This document shows positions 1 to 13,099 of a DNA stretch of 55,000 nucleotides, one piece after another. A program made the position numbers and the translations under genes. This stretch comes from Chrysomallon squamiferum (Eukaryota; Mollusca; Gastropoda; Neomphalida; Peltospiridae): the NCBI GenBank assembly GCA_012295275.1, contig CM022669.1:13697672-13752671 (forward strand). Reading direction: 5' to 3'. Position 1 is the stretch's first letter. Every line of letters starts with the position of its first letter. The notes under the pieces are model-generated. The model was not told where the DNA came from and did not search any database. It was given only the letters and a program-made list of their open reading frames with translations.

Positions 1-930
1 TTTTTTTTTTTGTTTTTTTTTTTGTTATTGTTGTTTTCTTAACGGAGTTTTAACAATTTAGATTAGCAGGTTAATATCACCTTTCTGTAGACATGCTAGC
101 ATTTACATACAATTATTATTATTATTATTTTTTTTTTTTTTATAAATTGATAATCTTTGAAAAAACTCTTACATTAAGCGGAACGGATAATACCAGTTTT
201 CTTAGTGGTAAACTGAACCCAATCGTAAGCAGTCTAAATCAGGTCAGAGATAAGGAGTAACACAGGTCGACGGTCAGACAGACAGACAGATAAATAAACC
301 ATGTTCCCGTATTTTCCAGTCCAGAAAAAAAACCCAGTTTCAATATATATATATATATATTAAAAGGTTTCAGGAAAAGGACTACTACAGGTACAGGACC
401 AGTTATCCGGACTTCTTGAAGCCTGAGGCATTCCGGATTTCTGGATTTTCCGGTTTTCTGGTACCAAGGCTACTAAATACGTAAATAATTAGGCATAAAC
501 ATTTTAAAATTAAAAAATAAGAAGAAAATTGACGATACACAACTGTGGCGACTCGACACGTAAACAATGCGGCGAGTGAATGAACGCCACGCGGCTTGAA
601 AGAGTAGTTCCAGTCTGGTGAGGACAACACCCGCGCGCGCGAACTATGAAAACAGCGTCGAGAAAAAAGTTTCTGGACTTGCCGGATTTCAGCACGCCGG
701 ATAATTGGTCCGGTACCTGTACATGGTCAGTGTTTTTGAACTGTCTCGCTGTAAATGTTTAGAAAAGATTGTTTTTATTTCAGAGCCTCAGTCTGTGAAT
801 GGACGAAAACGATTTAGTTTGTTGAGCTAGTCTCCCAGTGAGACTTTCACTAAAACAGTAATTCAGTGAAATATCACGTGTTCATTCAGTGAACTAGGTA
901 TATAGTTAATCTATTCAGTATTGTTATATT
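1..930. other. Intergenic, no gene seen
   Basis: The stretch opens with a T-rich run, then AT-rich sequence with a short TA tract near 343-361 and a short GACA run near 275-290. Two short minus-strand reading frames between 403 and 695 have no recognisable domain, no homologue elsewhere in the window and no splice context. I see no gene here. Confidence 0.6.
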
Positions 931-931
931 A

Positions 932-938
932 ACCACAC

Positions 939-985
<47 letters not shown>

Positions 986-1060
986 AATAATAATCATAAT
1001 CAATAATAATAATACTAATAATAAGAAGAAGACGAAGAAGAAGAAGAAGAAGGAGAACGA

Positions 1061-1096
<36 letters not shown>

Positions 1097-1110
1097 AAAA
1101 AAAGAAAGAA
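932..1110. repeat. Compound microsatellite (CA)n-(AAT)n-(GAA)n-(GAAA)n
   Basis: A CA tract with a short CG-alternating insert (about 934-983) passes into AAT-like, GAA and GAAA tracts. The strand is almost pure purine from about 1,023 to 1,110. Minus-strand reading frames here are only low-complexity. Confidence 0.9.
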
Positions 1111-2288
1111 AAAGAAATGATAGAACGTTTTCTGTGCTTTGGGGAATAATTAACGAGCTGTAAACAAGTAAATTCCATCTAATCGATACAGCAAAGCTTC
1201 ACCTCTTTCCACCACTGTTCTGCTCAGTAATTAGTAACTCAATAGCTCTCTGTACTGTTACATTAATTACTACAGTTTTTGAAAAACAGTACTTCAAACG
1301 ATGGTTCTATCTCCTGTGATCTGTTTTAAACTTACTGGGATTAGCGTCCTATCTGTGTGTATAGCCTTACATTCAAATAAAACACACATTCACGCATATA
1401 CACACACACACACACACATCATATATGTGTATTTGTATTACATGCATACAAACTCATACAGTTTCAACCAAAAACGTGTCTGTATATGTGTCATATTGTC
1501 CTATGTGTATGTGTATGTATACATATAAAATTTAAAAAAAAAGTAGCTGTAGTAATATAAATAGTAATAATGTAGTAGTAGTAGTTGTTGTGATTATAGT
1601 AGTAGTAATACTACTAATAGAAATAGTAGCAATAGTAGTACATATAGAACTAACACTAGTAGTAAAACTAAAAGTTGTAGTAGTAGTAGCAATAGTAGCA
1701 GCAGCAGTTTTAGCTTAGCCAAAAAAAAAAAAAAAGAAAAAAAAGGAATAGCAAGCAAAAATAATATATAATGAATAATGACGTACGTACGTAGATAAAA
1801 GGAAATGGATAAATGTGACATATAATTTGTTAAGTACATGTTCAGGGTCACTCTGTTATAAATGTAGGGTATTTCAGTACACAAAACACATTTATCACAT
1901 TCACGTTCTTGACTGTCATTAATTCGGCCTTTTCGGGTTCTAATACGGTACTACGTAATAAAATACTATTCCATTCGTTTTTTGTTTTGTTTTTTATGTT
2001 TGCCTGCAAGCATTTTATTGTATAATACCTTATACTAAAAAAAGAAATAAAAAATAAAAATATAAAGAAAAGAGAAGAAAAGAAAGAAAAAAAGACAGAA
2101 AGAAAAAGATTAATTTTTTTTTTTGTAGTGACGTACATTAGCGACTGAACTCATATAATATATCATAGTATTATACGTTAAAGTACACAAGTACGTAATT
2201 TAAACAAATGTAAACAAAAATAAGCAAACAGATATAAAAAGATGTAATACAGGGATATTTCAAATAAATTAACCACCAAATTAATTAA
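1111..2288. other. Intergenic with scattered short simple repeats
   Basis: Contains CA/TA runs near 1,390-1,440, AGT-type runs near 1,570-1,700, A-rich runs and purine-rich stretches near 2,040-2,110. No conserved coding exon is visible. This stretch has no clear partner in the duplicated blocks described elsewhere. Confidence 0.6.
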
Positions 2289-2440
2289 TAACAAATATAT
2301 ATATATATGTGTGTGTGTGTGTGTATACACAAACACACATATATATACATAAGCACATACACACATACTCATACGCGCACACATAAACACACGCACACAC
2401 ATATATAAACACAATCACACACACATACATACATACAGAA
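2289..2440. repeat. Compound (TA)n/(TG)n/(CA)n microsatellite
   Basis: TA dinucleotides pass into TG and then interrupted CA, ending in short CATA repeats. No coding potential beyond dinucleotide translation. Confidence 0.85.
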
Positions 2441-2518
2441 TATAGTATTTGATATTAGTGCAGCGTTATCAAATTTATTTGAATAAATGGAAATAAAAAG
2501 AGGATTATTCTAAAGCAA

Positions 2519-2521
2519 AAC

Positions 2522-2604
<83 letters not shown>

Positions 2605-2655
2605 TAACAATAATAACAATAATAATAATAACAATAACAATAATAATAATAATAA

Positions 2656-2686
<31 letters not shown>

Positions 2687-2702
2687 AAGAAGAAGAAGAA
2701 TA
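2519..2702. repeat. Long (AAT)n followed by (GAA)n microsatellite
   Basis: About 140 bp of AAT with a few AAC interruptions runs directly into about 45 bp of GAA. The long poly-leucine/phenylalanine minus-strand frame over it is a product of the repeat. Confidence 0.95.
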
Positions 2703-3479
2703 ACAACAACAGCAAACTAAAGTTAAACTTACCTTTAACGAGCATTAAACGTGTACGTTCCTTCATTTCAGTGGTTCGGTGTATTCGTATCGCATCCTAA
2801 AACGCGTTGTCCGCCCTCGTATAAAAACACGTTACACAAATACACCCCCTCTCTTGGCGTACCCAGGCAAGAAAACAACGGCTTCACGCATTCACGAAAG
2901 GAAGGGGGAAGTCGGCTTTGACACCGCCAAACCTTTTATTTGAAATTCATACCAATATACATATATATATATATACATATAGACACACGATTCGAAAACA
3001 GCTTTACATAAGTGTTAAATAATAGCAGATTCTTCACTAATCCCTGTTTGAACGTCATAGTAAGGTGTCGCTCATTAAATTGCACTTTATCTGTTTCGGT
3101 CGTGAATTTTCGTTAGAACGATCTTCCGGGGGCTAGGGTAATTAATGATCTGCTGATAAACAAGGTTACACATGATATGAACATTATCGTCTTCGTTGGA
3201 CGTAATCCCGTATTTGCTTAAGAGGCTGGTGGAATGAGAGTAGTCGTATCCTCTGTTTCCGCCTCACCCTATCATTCGTGAAAACAAACACGCCTGCCTT
3301 TTAGCTTTTCATTGCGTTCTGAATCGCGTTATGAATGGACAAGTGCAGGCTCTCTTTCTTTATAACCTCGGCTTTAGATTACGTGAAAGCTAAACATTTT
3401 CCTTTTCGGTTATGTTTTTTTTATTTTTTATTTTTTTTATCAGTATTATCCTTCGTACATGTTTTATTATAATGAAATA

Positions 3480-3561
3480 CTATTATTATACGTTTGCTGA
3501 CATTCATTCAAAAATGAAAGAACTATTATTATACGTTTGCTGACATTCATTCAAAAATGAT
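3480..3561. repeat. Tandem duplication of about 43 bp
   Basis: A segment beginning TATTATTATACGTTTGCTGA occurs twice back to back, and both copies end in CATTCATTCAAAAATGA. The copies look nearly identical. Confidence 0.85.
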
Positions 3562-3580
3562 AGAGAATAGAGGTAGAGAG

Positions 3581-3582
<2 letters not shown>

Positions 3583-3621
<39 letters not shown>
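3583..3621. repeat. (GA)n microsatellite
   Basis: Pure GA dinucleotide run of about 39 bp within a longer purine-rich stretch that continues to about 3,725. Confidence 0.9.
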
Positions 3622-3624
<3 letters not shown>

Positions 3625-4252
3625 AAAGAGAGAAAGACTTAAGAGACAGATGGATTCAGAGAAACAGAGATACAAAAAAGAGAGGGAGAGGGACTGATAG
3701 AGGGGGGCAAGGGAGCGATGGAGGAGAGAGCAATGATTTTTATTTCACCATTCATATAAATTATGCAAATATTAACTGAAGGTTAATGCGGTGTCACTAT
3801 GCAATTTGGAAGCTTTTCAGACAGTACAATGGCAAAAAAAAAAAATAGAAGAAAAAAAAAGAAAAGCGATTATATTTGTAAAAGGAAATAGGCAGCACAT
3901 GTAGTTATTAGTTAAGGTTATAATAAGAAATTATTATGCTGGAAGGTAAATATGATCCTTAATCCTTTATTATTAGCCTTAAGCTAGAGAAAATTATTTA
4001 TCAAGTAAAGATCAGCAGAGTGTGAAATAGAGACACACAACAGAGAGGCACATCTTTTCAAACACACAGAAATACTTCTAATTACATAACACTCCTCGTA
4101 CAGCCATTACTACTTAGTTGTGCTGCTTTTAGAATTATTACACCTAATAATGTGATTATTATCATTAAAAAAACAACAACTATAATTTGTACCAGTATAA
4201 GCACTACTACTACTAACACCACTGCTACAGATACAATTAATAGTCATAATAT

Positions 4253-4253
<1 letters not shown>

Positions 4254-4285
<32 letters not shown>

Positions 4286-4640
4286 CAACAGTAGTAATTG
4301 ATGGTGATGATGGTGGTGTTAGCAGTAGTAGTCGTAGAATAAAAATAACAACAATAACATGAAGGATTGAAAACAAGGTTTTTAGAAAAGGCAAAACTGT
4401 CATTAAGCAAATATTTTTTTTTTTTTTTTATTTTTTTTTTTTTTTTTATTATTTTTATCTTTTTTTTATTTGTTTGTTTATTTATTTATTTATTTATTCA
4501 TTCATTTTATTATCTTTTATTTTTTACTTTATTTTATTTTAATTTATTGTTTTTTTATATTTTATATTTTATGTTTTTTTTTAATCATAATAGTTTGTTT
4601 TGCATCATGTTTCATAGCAAGATTGGGTAACAGCAGTGGC
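4254..4640. repeat. (AGT)n tract and T-rich/(TTTA)n low-complexity block
   Basis: About 40 bp of AGT repeats is followed, after 100 bp of ordinary sequence, by a T-rich block from about 4,410 with TTTA repeats near 4,475-4,500. Plus-strand frames through it give only Phe/Leu/Ile-rich text. Confidence 0.85.
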
Positions 4641-5400
4641 TTTACTTTTTTGTGTACACTTTATTATTTCCTAAAATCGTGTAGAACGGTGTCTCAAACA
4701 CGTGTGTGTGTTTGCTTTTCATTTTATTTCTTAATGTGATAAGAGTCTGTGTTTTCTTTAAATGCAGTCCCTTTTGTGTTTTGATCTATAAAAATACGAT
4801 TATGACGCTTTTTAAAAAAAAACATTCTTTTTTTTTTTCTTTTTTTTAAATTTTTTATTCAGGATGTCCCAAACACTGAAAATGTAGGTCATTGAATGAG
4901 ACATGATAAAATGAACAACACACGAACAATAACAAATGGATCTCATGATAAATAATTAAATAATTAATTGTTTAAATTAATAATTAACTGTGTTAACAAA
5001 TTATAATTGTATTTAAACACTGCATAGTAATTTCTTCTTATTTTTAATCGTTTCAAAGTTTCAAACATTTTCAAAAATAAATAAAATCCTGCACAAAAGG
5101 TATTTATTTATTACTTTAACAAAATCAGTAGTCATAATGGTTTGATCATCATTATCATCATCATGATAAACGGACTGTATTACTATAGTTCTTGTATTTT
5201 TTTCAATGGAAGAACCATTTGCTTTGTAAATTAACGTCATAAATGTTGTTGTTGCCAATGCTTTTTTTTTATATTTGTTATTTTTATTTATTTATTTATT
5301 TATTTATTTATTATTATTATTATTATTTTTTTTTTTTTTGTCTGTCTGTCTGTTTGAATTTGTCCCTGGTTAGTACATCATCTCTAATTCTTACAATTAA
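4641..5400. other. Intergenic, low-complexity; no gene seen
   Basis: AT-rich sequence with a (TTTA)n-(TTA)n-(T)n-(GTCT)n compound repeat at about 5,281-5,352. Nothing coding was recognised. Confidence 0.6.
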
Positions 5401-5594
5401 GTTATTTTTCACGTAAACTAATTACATTAAACCACCTCTTTAACATCAGTTTTCGCTTTTGCCCTTTTCTTTTTGCAGGAAACTTCGTAAAGATTATTCG
5501 TGGAATTTGCACTGTCAGTCGACAACTGGCGTAATTCAGTGAAATTAGGCGTGAACCGAATGTGAGCATACGAGTACATATCTGTGAGCGTAAA

Positions 5595-5679
5595 TGTATG
5601 TATGTATGTATGTATGAATGTATGTATGTGTGCCACACATTTTTATATACACATGAAATAATAAATGTACACAATAAAA

Positions 5680-5720
<41 letters not shown>
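5595..5720. repeat. (GTAT)n and (TA)n microsatellites
   Basis: GTAT repeats near 5,595-5,632 and a pure TA tract of about 39 bp at 5,681-5,719 lie in the U1 block. The U3/U4 and U5/U6 copies carry CA/TA repeats at the matching place (near 35.5 and 46.45 kb). Confidence 0.85.
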
Positions 5721-5723
<3 letters not shown>

Positions 5724-6307
5724 TAGTTTGTGTTACTAATGTATGTAAGGATGCATGCATGTATATTCGTATGGATTGATCATTATATGTATATTCTTTC
5801 TTTCTGGATATTTCACTTGCTCCTACGCAGGCAAACACACACACACACCAAAATATACGTAAATTTATAAATAAATACGCTAACATCTGTTTCAGTAACA
5901 AAGTCTTTAGCAAATGAACTGTCACAGTCGAAACATTTCAGTGAAGATTATTATAACAGAAAATAATATATATTTATGCTAACTATACACGCGATTAAAG
6001 AAAATTTCATTTATACGAGATATATATATATTTTTTTGTATTTTAGTATGTGAATGGAAAAGACAAAACGTTACAGCGAACACGTAAGAAAGAAAAATGT
6101 AATCAACATACCTTCAGCACGAGGAGAAATGGAAAGAAGAAACAAAAAAAAAATTCCTTCTGAACTTTCGGTACTTATTTTGAAATATGTGTTTAACACT
6201 GACGTCTGTAGACTGAACTAGACAGACACACAAACAACTGTGTTTACACAGTTACAAAGCTGAAAAAAAAAAAAAAAAAAAAAGCTGCATAACCTTTTTG
6301 TCGGAAA

Positions 6308-6597
6308 TCATGAAACAATTCCGTAAATTAGAGATTTCTCCGGAAGTTCAGCCTCGTGTGTTGGCCACGAAGACTTGCAGCACGTGGTCATAACAGCTAC
6401 TACGGTATCCGTCGATGCGTTGGCGTGAGTTTTGCGGGGATGGTGGTGGTGGTGGGGGGTCTGGTGGGATAATGTTACCGGCTGGGGGAGTGGAGTATTT
6501 CTGGTCAACTTGAAAACTTCGCAGTCCACTGTGTGTTGATTGTCCTGTGTATAACCAGGTTGATTGTCCTGTGTATAACCAGGTAAATAACATAAAT
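6308..6597 (-). repeat. Dispersed segment shared by three blocks (copy 1)
   Basis: A relatively GC-rich stretch found again at 34,730-34,974 (+) and truncated at 46,225-46,319 (+). It holds a run encoding polyHis or polyPro depending on frame and an internal 24-bp tandem duplication (about 6,534-6,582). Open frames exist in each copy, but the frame is not conserved between copies, so coding is doubtful. It may be a relic exon or a piece of a mobile element. Confidence 0.6.
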
Positions 6598-6662
6598 AAA
6601 AAGAAACAAAATACTACTGTGGTCAGTTGACACCGGCTTTTAAAATGAAAACGTATACGTTT

Positions 6663-6696
<34 letters not shown>

Positions 6697-7553
6697 GTAG
6701 CTAAACAATATATTCCGGCTGGGCGCTTTGTAGTGAAAAAAAAAAAACTAAATAAGAAATAAAAAAAAAGAACATGTCTGTGTAAATACGATCCAGGCGT
6801 CATATGTCTCTCGAATAACTTTTAATCTTTTCATGAGAAATGTTTATCGGCCGCCCTCGTGTAAAAGAATCTGATCTTCCAAAACGCAGAGTGTCACGTA
6901 TGTATTTTTTGTACACACACACACACGTTAACGTGTTCAGTTCATCAATGGGGAAAAAAGAACCCGGAGTGAATGAATAGATGAGGCAATGGCCTGATGG
7001 GTAATTATGATTTGTGTGTGGGTAGGGCGGTATTTATTTCTTTCTTTTTGATGTGTATATTATAGCTGTTTATTTTTGCATATGTGTATCTTGTCTGTTT
7101 ATGAGGATATGTGCGGTTCCCAAATGAGCATTACAAAGTAATACCATTTTTAAGTGTGAATCTAAAACCGAGATGAAAACGGATAATCATAAACCTATCC
7201 AATAAAATCATGAGACTAGGTATATAAACTTTTTTTTTTACACAGGCATTGAGGTCAAAGTTAGTGAGGTATTTCTGTTACTAAGCTAGTGGAACAAGTT
7301 GGATATTTCTTTAAACACATTCTTCGGACACTATTTTGAATTTTTTATTTCTTTTTTTTTCAGAGAAGTAAATTAGAAGCGAAGATAAACATTTTCTGTT
7401 ATTTTTTCATCAGTTTAACAAATTCCACTAGGTATTGGTTTTCTTTTCTTTCCGTGCGTTCGTTTATTTGAAAGTTGTTGTCTGTTATTTCAGTTTTAGC
7501 AAGCAGCTCTGATATTTTTCTTGTTGCTGATTGTCTTTATCTGTGAGGGAGGG

Positions 7554-7678
<125 letters not shown>

Positions 7679-8564
7679 AAATTCATTATTCGTAAAAGTC
7701 GGAATTCCCTTTTTGAAGAAAACACATCAATTATTTATAAAAAAAACCACCATTAAATAAGAATGAAGACGCTAAAACCCTAAACAAATATTTTTTCTTT
7801 TCCTAAAAAATTTCCGGGATGCTAAGAGAATGAAAAATGTGTTCGTCAGATAACACAGGCAAATAAATAAAAGCAGATCTTCAGAAAAATGTTTATTTTC
7901 AGTTTCTAAGTTCGTATATTCTCACTTGGATTTCGATAACAGCGCCAGTAATAATAATCCGTTGAAATAATTCCATTAATAACAAATATACTGAATATGC
8001 AGCGTTAAATTATGTGCAATAAATTTCAGTATTTTAGCAATTATATAACAGGTATTACTCCTGTAAATTAAAGTTGTTTTTGTTGATAAATGCGTACACA
8101 AATGACAGAGTTGCTAAACACCTCCTTGATGGTCCCATCGGTTTATTTCCTATTCCAAATAATACTCCAATTCTGGATAATCAACATGATTTTTTTTTTT
8201 TTTTTTTAATTTATTTATGACCTTACCTTTTCCGGACGTGTAATCTTTTGCTTAGGAAAATAAAATAAGCTTCAAAGGATGCACTGAAGACGACATTTTA
8301 TATTTAAAAATTTTTTTTATAATGACGTCATTACGTAGATGAAAATGATGTAAAACAATCAACAATAAACTGAGAGAAGAAAGTTGGTTGGAAACGTACC
8401 GAGGTACTTCAGAACGTGTTAAAACAGTTATCTCCAGCTTAGGAAAACAACAGGACTATTTATTCGTAAATTAAAACCTTCACCTAACAGTTTTACAGCC
8501 TTACGTAAGAAACAAAGAAGCAAAAGTTATATATATATATAAAAAAGTACCAAAAAAAAATATA

Positions 8565-8599
<35 letters not shown>

Positions 8600-9204
8600 C
8601 AGAAAGAAAGAAACAACGAAAAACAAAGAAAAACCTAAGTTAGTAGTTCAGTTTTCCATAACCGACTTAAATGTACTTAATTTTTAATTATCCTTATTTT
8701 GTTTTACATTCAGTAATTATATAATCTTTTTACCACTGGCTGATCCCACTTGAAGACGCACTGATAAAATCGTTACTGTATTACAGATAATCATACAGCA
8801 GCATAGCCGTAGTTCAAGTGAAGAGATAAAACTGTTCACTGCCAGTATTAGCAGTTAACTTTAAATCAAGAGAAAAACATTAAGAATTAAATCACCAAAA
8901 AGACGAAGTGTGTTCTGAATTTGGTAATCTTAATGTGAGTAATATTTAATATCTAAAGAATGAAGAAAATGTTATCCATAGAAATAAAATATTTGATCCA
9001 TTCATGATAATCTATCGAATACGTTCAGTATCGGTTTTTTTTTTTTAATTTTATTTATTTATTTAATTATCTATGTATTAATTAATTAATTAATTTATTT
9101 ATTAATTTATTTATATAATTATTTATTGATTTATTTTATTTTTATTATTATTTTTTTTTTTAGAGTTAAGCAGATAAATATCTGGGCGATAAATAATGAT
9201 GTTG

Positions 9205-9375
9205 TCAAGTAATAATAATAATAATAATAATAACAACAACTACAACAACAACAACAACAGCAGCAGCAACAACAACAATAATAATAATAATAAAAACACA
9301 TGCATATCACCGAATGGTATCGGAATTCGTTGCATATTAATCCAACAAGAGTTAAGTCCCCTTAGATATTAAAAA
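9205..9375 (-). repeat. (AAT/AAC/CAG)n tract with dispersed repeat R2
   Basis: Triplet repeats (9,208-9,292) abut a conserved segment containing the complement of GGGGACTTAACTCTTG. The same segment stands next to triplet repeats at 21,836, 32,878 and 43,860 (+), and in part at 22,118 (+), 23,790 and 50,505 (-). It marks the 3' flank of the claudin-like copies and may be part of an old mobile element. Confidence 0.7.
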
Positions 9376-9794
9376 TCTGTTGTCTGTCAGTATATGAGAA
9401 ACAACTGAAATCAATTTAAAACTTTATTGTTATAATCTTAAAAGTTAATACGTAGTTCCAAAAATTATTTTTAGTTGTAACACAAAAGCGCCAATGCCTA
9501 AATTAATTAATTTGCAGTTCATTCACAAACATATTTTAGACTGCCATTTTATTTCATTTATTTACTTTAACATACGTGTAAATAACGCAAATAATTAAAT
9601 GTGAATATAATGGACGAGTTGATGGATTGATGGATAAATGACTGACTTATATATATATATATATCATACTATTCTATTTTATTGAGATTGAAATAAAAAT
9701 TAATAAATTTTAAATTTATATATTAAAAACAATAACAACATAATCATCAAGTCGTACACGCGAAAGAAGAATGTTTTGAAACAATATCTGGGAG

Positions 9795-10651
9795 TTACGA
9801 TCCAGCGACATTGTCCACGACGAAGGCCATGTCGGTTGCTACGTAGTGCAACGCAGCGACAATTTCCAGAAAGAACGACCACCCGCAGTCTACTCGTACT
9901 ACTTGTTCGTCTTTTACCGCACTCCAGTGAAAATAAGAATGGCTGAAAAAAACAAAAAATACAGGAAAATAGATAGATAAAGAAAGAAAGTATCCTGCTA
10001 AATAAAACGAAAAACGAATACACGGGTGAATGAATGTATGTTGGGATGGAAGGGTGGATGGATGGATGGATGGATAAATGAACTGACTTTTTTCTGTCTC
10101 AGAGTTTTAGCTCCCGTCATTAATATATATATATATAACAGATAATGTAATTTATCTCCAGTACGCCACTTGATATGTAGATCTAGGGTCTGAAAGCTAA
10201 CTGCTAACAAACTTTATTACACTGTTCTATACCTGCAACAAAAGCGAGAACCAGGCAAACATTCTTGACGGTCTTGGCGGCCAGTGATTCCACGAACAGG
10301 AAACAAACTGTGAAAATGAGGCAGGCCACTCCCCCCAGCAAAGCGATGATTTCCATGGCAGTAATAACTTTCAGATTGTCCGTTTCTGAACGATAGTATA
10401 TAAAATTTAAAAAATGAGAATTTTAAGTAATGACATAAAGGCCAATAAATAACAGTTTAAAATATATATATATTTAATTTGTTTTGTTTTGTTTATTTTA
10501 GTCTTGTAAGAAGTATAATTTCTTTTACAAATATATATTAACATAAAACGATTTTATAAAAAGGCTTAAATACGTAGAAGACAAGAATTATTTCAAAACA
10601 GGGTTATATTTTCTAATAACTTTCAGATTAGCATTCTGAAAACAATCTTAG

Positions 10652-10748
<97 letters not shown>

Positions 10749-10971
10749 AATTATTGCTGTTGTATTCATGTAAAAGTACTCAAAACTTACTTTTCGCTTC
10801 TGGAAAGCGGTAACAAGTTCCCGAACTGCATAATTCAAAGAGACCGGTAGAGACGTCACTCTGGTCAATCCAGTGATGTGATGGAAAACTGATTAAGTGA
10901 AAGAATAGTGCGGCAATGCAAAGTCCAAACGCGACCTTAACAAGCATGGAGGAGGAAGTTGCAAAACTCAT
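9795..10971 (-). pseudogene. Claudin/PMP22-like four-helix protein, copy U1 (13-bp deletion)
   Basis: Three exons on the minus strand: 10,971-10,791, 10,385-10,233 and 9,942-9,795. All intron joins are phase 1 with GT-AG ends. The ATG at 10,971 begins MSFATSSSML. Helix 1 is about residues 10-29. The first outer loop holds W34 and the claudin-type GLF-x2-C-x4-C motif. Exon 2 encodes helix 2, a short turn and the start of helix 3. Exon 3 lacks 13 bp relative to U3 and U6 just after helix 3, so the normal frame meets a stop (TAA) two codons later. The remaining frame, which would encode helix 4 and ends at 9,795, stays open. The product would be about 120 residues without helix 4. The family is tight-junction or membrane-organising in animals; the role of this gene is inferred from fold only. 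It could still be expressed as a truncated protein. Confidence 0.75.
10659..10746. repeat. (GA)n in intron 1 of claudin-like copy U1
   Basis: Pure GA run of about 88 bp, 45 bp past the intron 1 donor (on the minus strand it reads CT). All other copies that keep intron 1 carry the equivalent tract. Confidence 0.95.
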
Positions 10972-10999
10972 TGTGCTATCGAAATTACTGTAGTATTAC

Positions 11000-11387
11000 T
11001 TCTGGAACAAAAGAATATAATGATTTAATTTATGTTTCTTAATTTATGCCAAGATTTCTGGTGAAACACTAACTGTTTTCTTTCCTTCATTTCTGAATTT
11101 ACGAATTTCTTTCTAAATCGGGTATTTTTCAGTTATCGATTAAAGCCTATACAAATAAATTAATAAATAGAAACAACAATTACGTATGTCATAATGACTT
11201 CCAATAATTAATTCAATATTTATTGATTTATTGATATTAAATCGATTTCGATTTTTAGTTAATTATTGAAAAAATGAAATATTTATCGTATTTCTGAAAA
11301 TGATGAAGAAAAGGTTAAATATGATATGAAATGTCTAAAAAAATAAAAATAAAATAAAAAACAAATATATATATATGTATATGTGTG

Positions 11388-11439
<52 letters not shown>

Positions 11440-12060
11440 AAAAAAGCGAATAAAAGAAGAAATATTTTGGTTATACGTACAGCTGAACATTACATTTTGG
11501 CGTTGTTTATTACACGGATTAAATAGAGGCTTACTATTATTTTTGTTATAATAGTTTTTGTAGTTGTCGTTGTTATTGCTGTTGTTGTTGGTAGTGGTGG
11601 TGGTCATACCGTATTCTTTCTCGTTATGAACGTATCATTTAATCACCATATTTTTATAACATATAAATTCTCCGCTTTAGTAAATAACTAAAACCAAACA
11701 AATAATCATTATTTCTGGGTGACTAAGTAATTATTATTAACGGTACGACAACATCTGAAAACCTTAAGAAAACTGTTCTTGCATTCTTAATCAGACGTAC
11801 CCCACATACCATAGTTCCAAAATCACCAGCGTTTGTAACTTTTACTCTCTTAATTTCAGGAAGTATCTGTCTCTATCTGTCTCTCTTTCGCTCTACTCCG
11901 ACGCAGTCTGTCTTTCTCTTTGTCTCTCTTACACTTACTTTCTGGATGTCTATCTGTCAGTGTATTATTGCCTGTCTATATATGCATCTGATCCTCTGTC
12001 TGCATTTCTCTGACTATTTTTGACTGTGTACATTATCTGTATGTCTGTCTGTCTAACTGT
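11000..12060. other. 5' flank of U1 and spacer; no gene seen
   Basis: The sequence to about 11,300 and again near 11,640-11,850 matches the upstream flanks of U3, U4 and U6 (inverted or direct). A TA tract of about 44 bp stands at 11,393-11,436 and a pyrimidine-rich stretch (CTGT/TCTC) at 11,870-12,060. Any promoter would be in the shared flank, but I see no convincing TATA or initiator element in the AT-rich background. Confidence 0.55.
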
Positions 12061-12076
12061 ACGTAATTTGTTGAAG

Positions 12077-13064
12077 GTGCTGAACGTGTGTAGATGTAAT
12101 GGAGGAAACAGAACGTGCGGTGTCTGTTCGTGTAATCCTGATAAAAACTGTGGATGTGGAGAGAACGGCACGTTAGACATCGAACCGTGCATAGCACCGT
12201 AAGTAGAACACTGATAATACTACTGAGGACTATGACGATGACGATGACGATGACGATGATGACGATGATGATGTTGATGATGATGAAAATAATATCTATA
12301 ATGATAATGGTGATATCTATAGGCAGCGTAGTAGAATAAAAATATTGATGATGCTAGTCAAGATATAGCTTTATTATTATTGTTGTTATTAATATGAGTA
12401 GAAGTAGTATTATTAGTAAAAGTAGTAGTAGTTGTAGTAGTAGTGGTGGTAGTAATAATAGTTATAGTATTAGTAGTAGTAGTAGTGATAGTACAACGAC
12501 GATTACAAATTATATAAATTGTTATTTTTCTTATTTAATTAAAAAATATATAAAATAATAAATAAATAAAAGTTGATGATAATGACGATGATGGTAATAA
12601 GAATAATAATAACGGTTGTAATAGCAATAGTAATAATAATAATAAAAAAAAAAAAAAAAAAAAAAAACAAGTAAATAATTCTTCATTAGATTACATAAAA
12701 AATTGCCTATCGCATTTGCTTCTATGTTTTTATGTGTGTTGTACATATATATTAATAAAATAGTTTATTTTTGTATTAACTCATTTCCGTTTTCTGGATT
12801 CTCTCGTGAACTTAACTAATATTTATTTGCAGATAAAACAGAAAAAATGCCTTGTGTTGGAAGCGACAGAGATGGTTGTGTTTATGAATTTACTTACTTC
12901 TATCAGGCCAACAGAACTTTAACATTTATAGTGTCTAAAAAACGTAAAAGCATATTAAAAATACTTAACTATAGGAAATTATTAAGTTTTAAATAATTTA
13001 TCTTGATATTAAAATGGATAATATTATTATTATTGTTATTGTTATTGTTATTATTCAGATGGAA

Positions 13065-13099
<35 letters not shown>

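Larger units (their letters stand above)
2703..4250. other. Intergenic, unique-looking sequence with short repeats
   Basis: This is the least repetitive part of the left end. It contains a tandem duplication of about 43 bp (3,480-3,561), a GA tract (3,583-3,621) and A-rich runs near 3,835-3,865. A minus-strand ATG near 2,764 with a GTAAGT-like donor 34 bases on could be a first coding exon, but it has no recognised homology, so I do not call it. Confidence 0.5.

Noticed and set aside
403-695. Overlapping minus-strand frames of 61-75 codons
   Set aside because: No known domain, no copy elsewhere in the window, no splice context; consistent with chance.
2455-2766. Poly-leucine frame on the minus strand
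   Set aside because: Translation of AAT/GAA repeats. The short ATG-containing part at its start has a GTAAGT-like donor but no homology, so it was left as an unsupported first-exon possibility.
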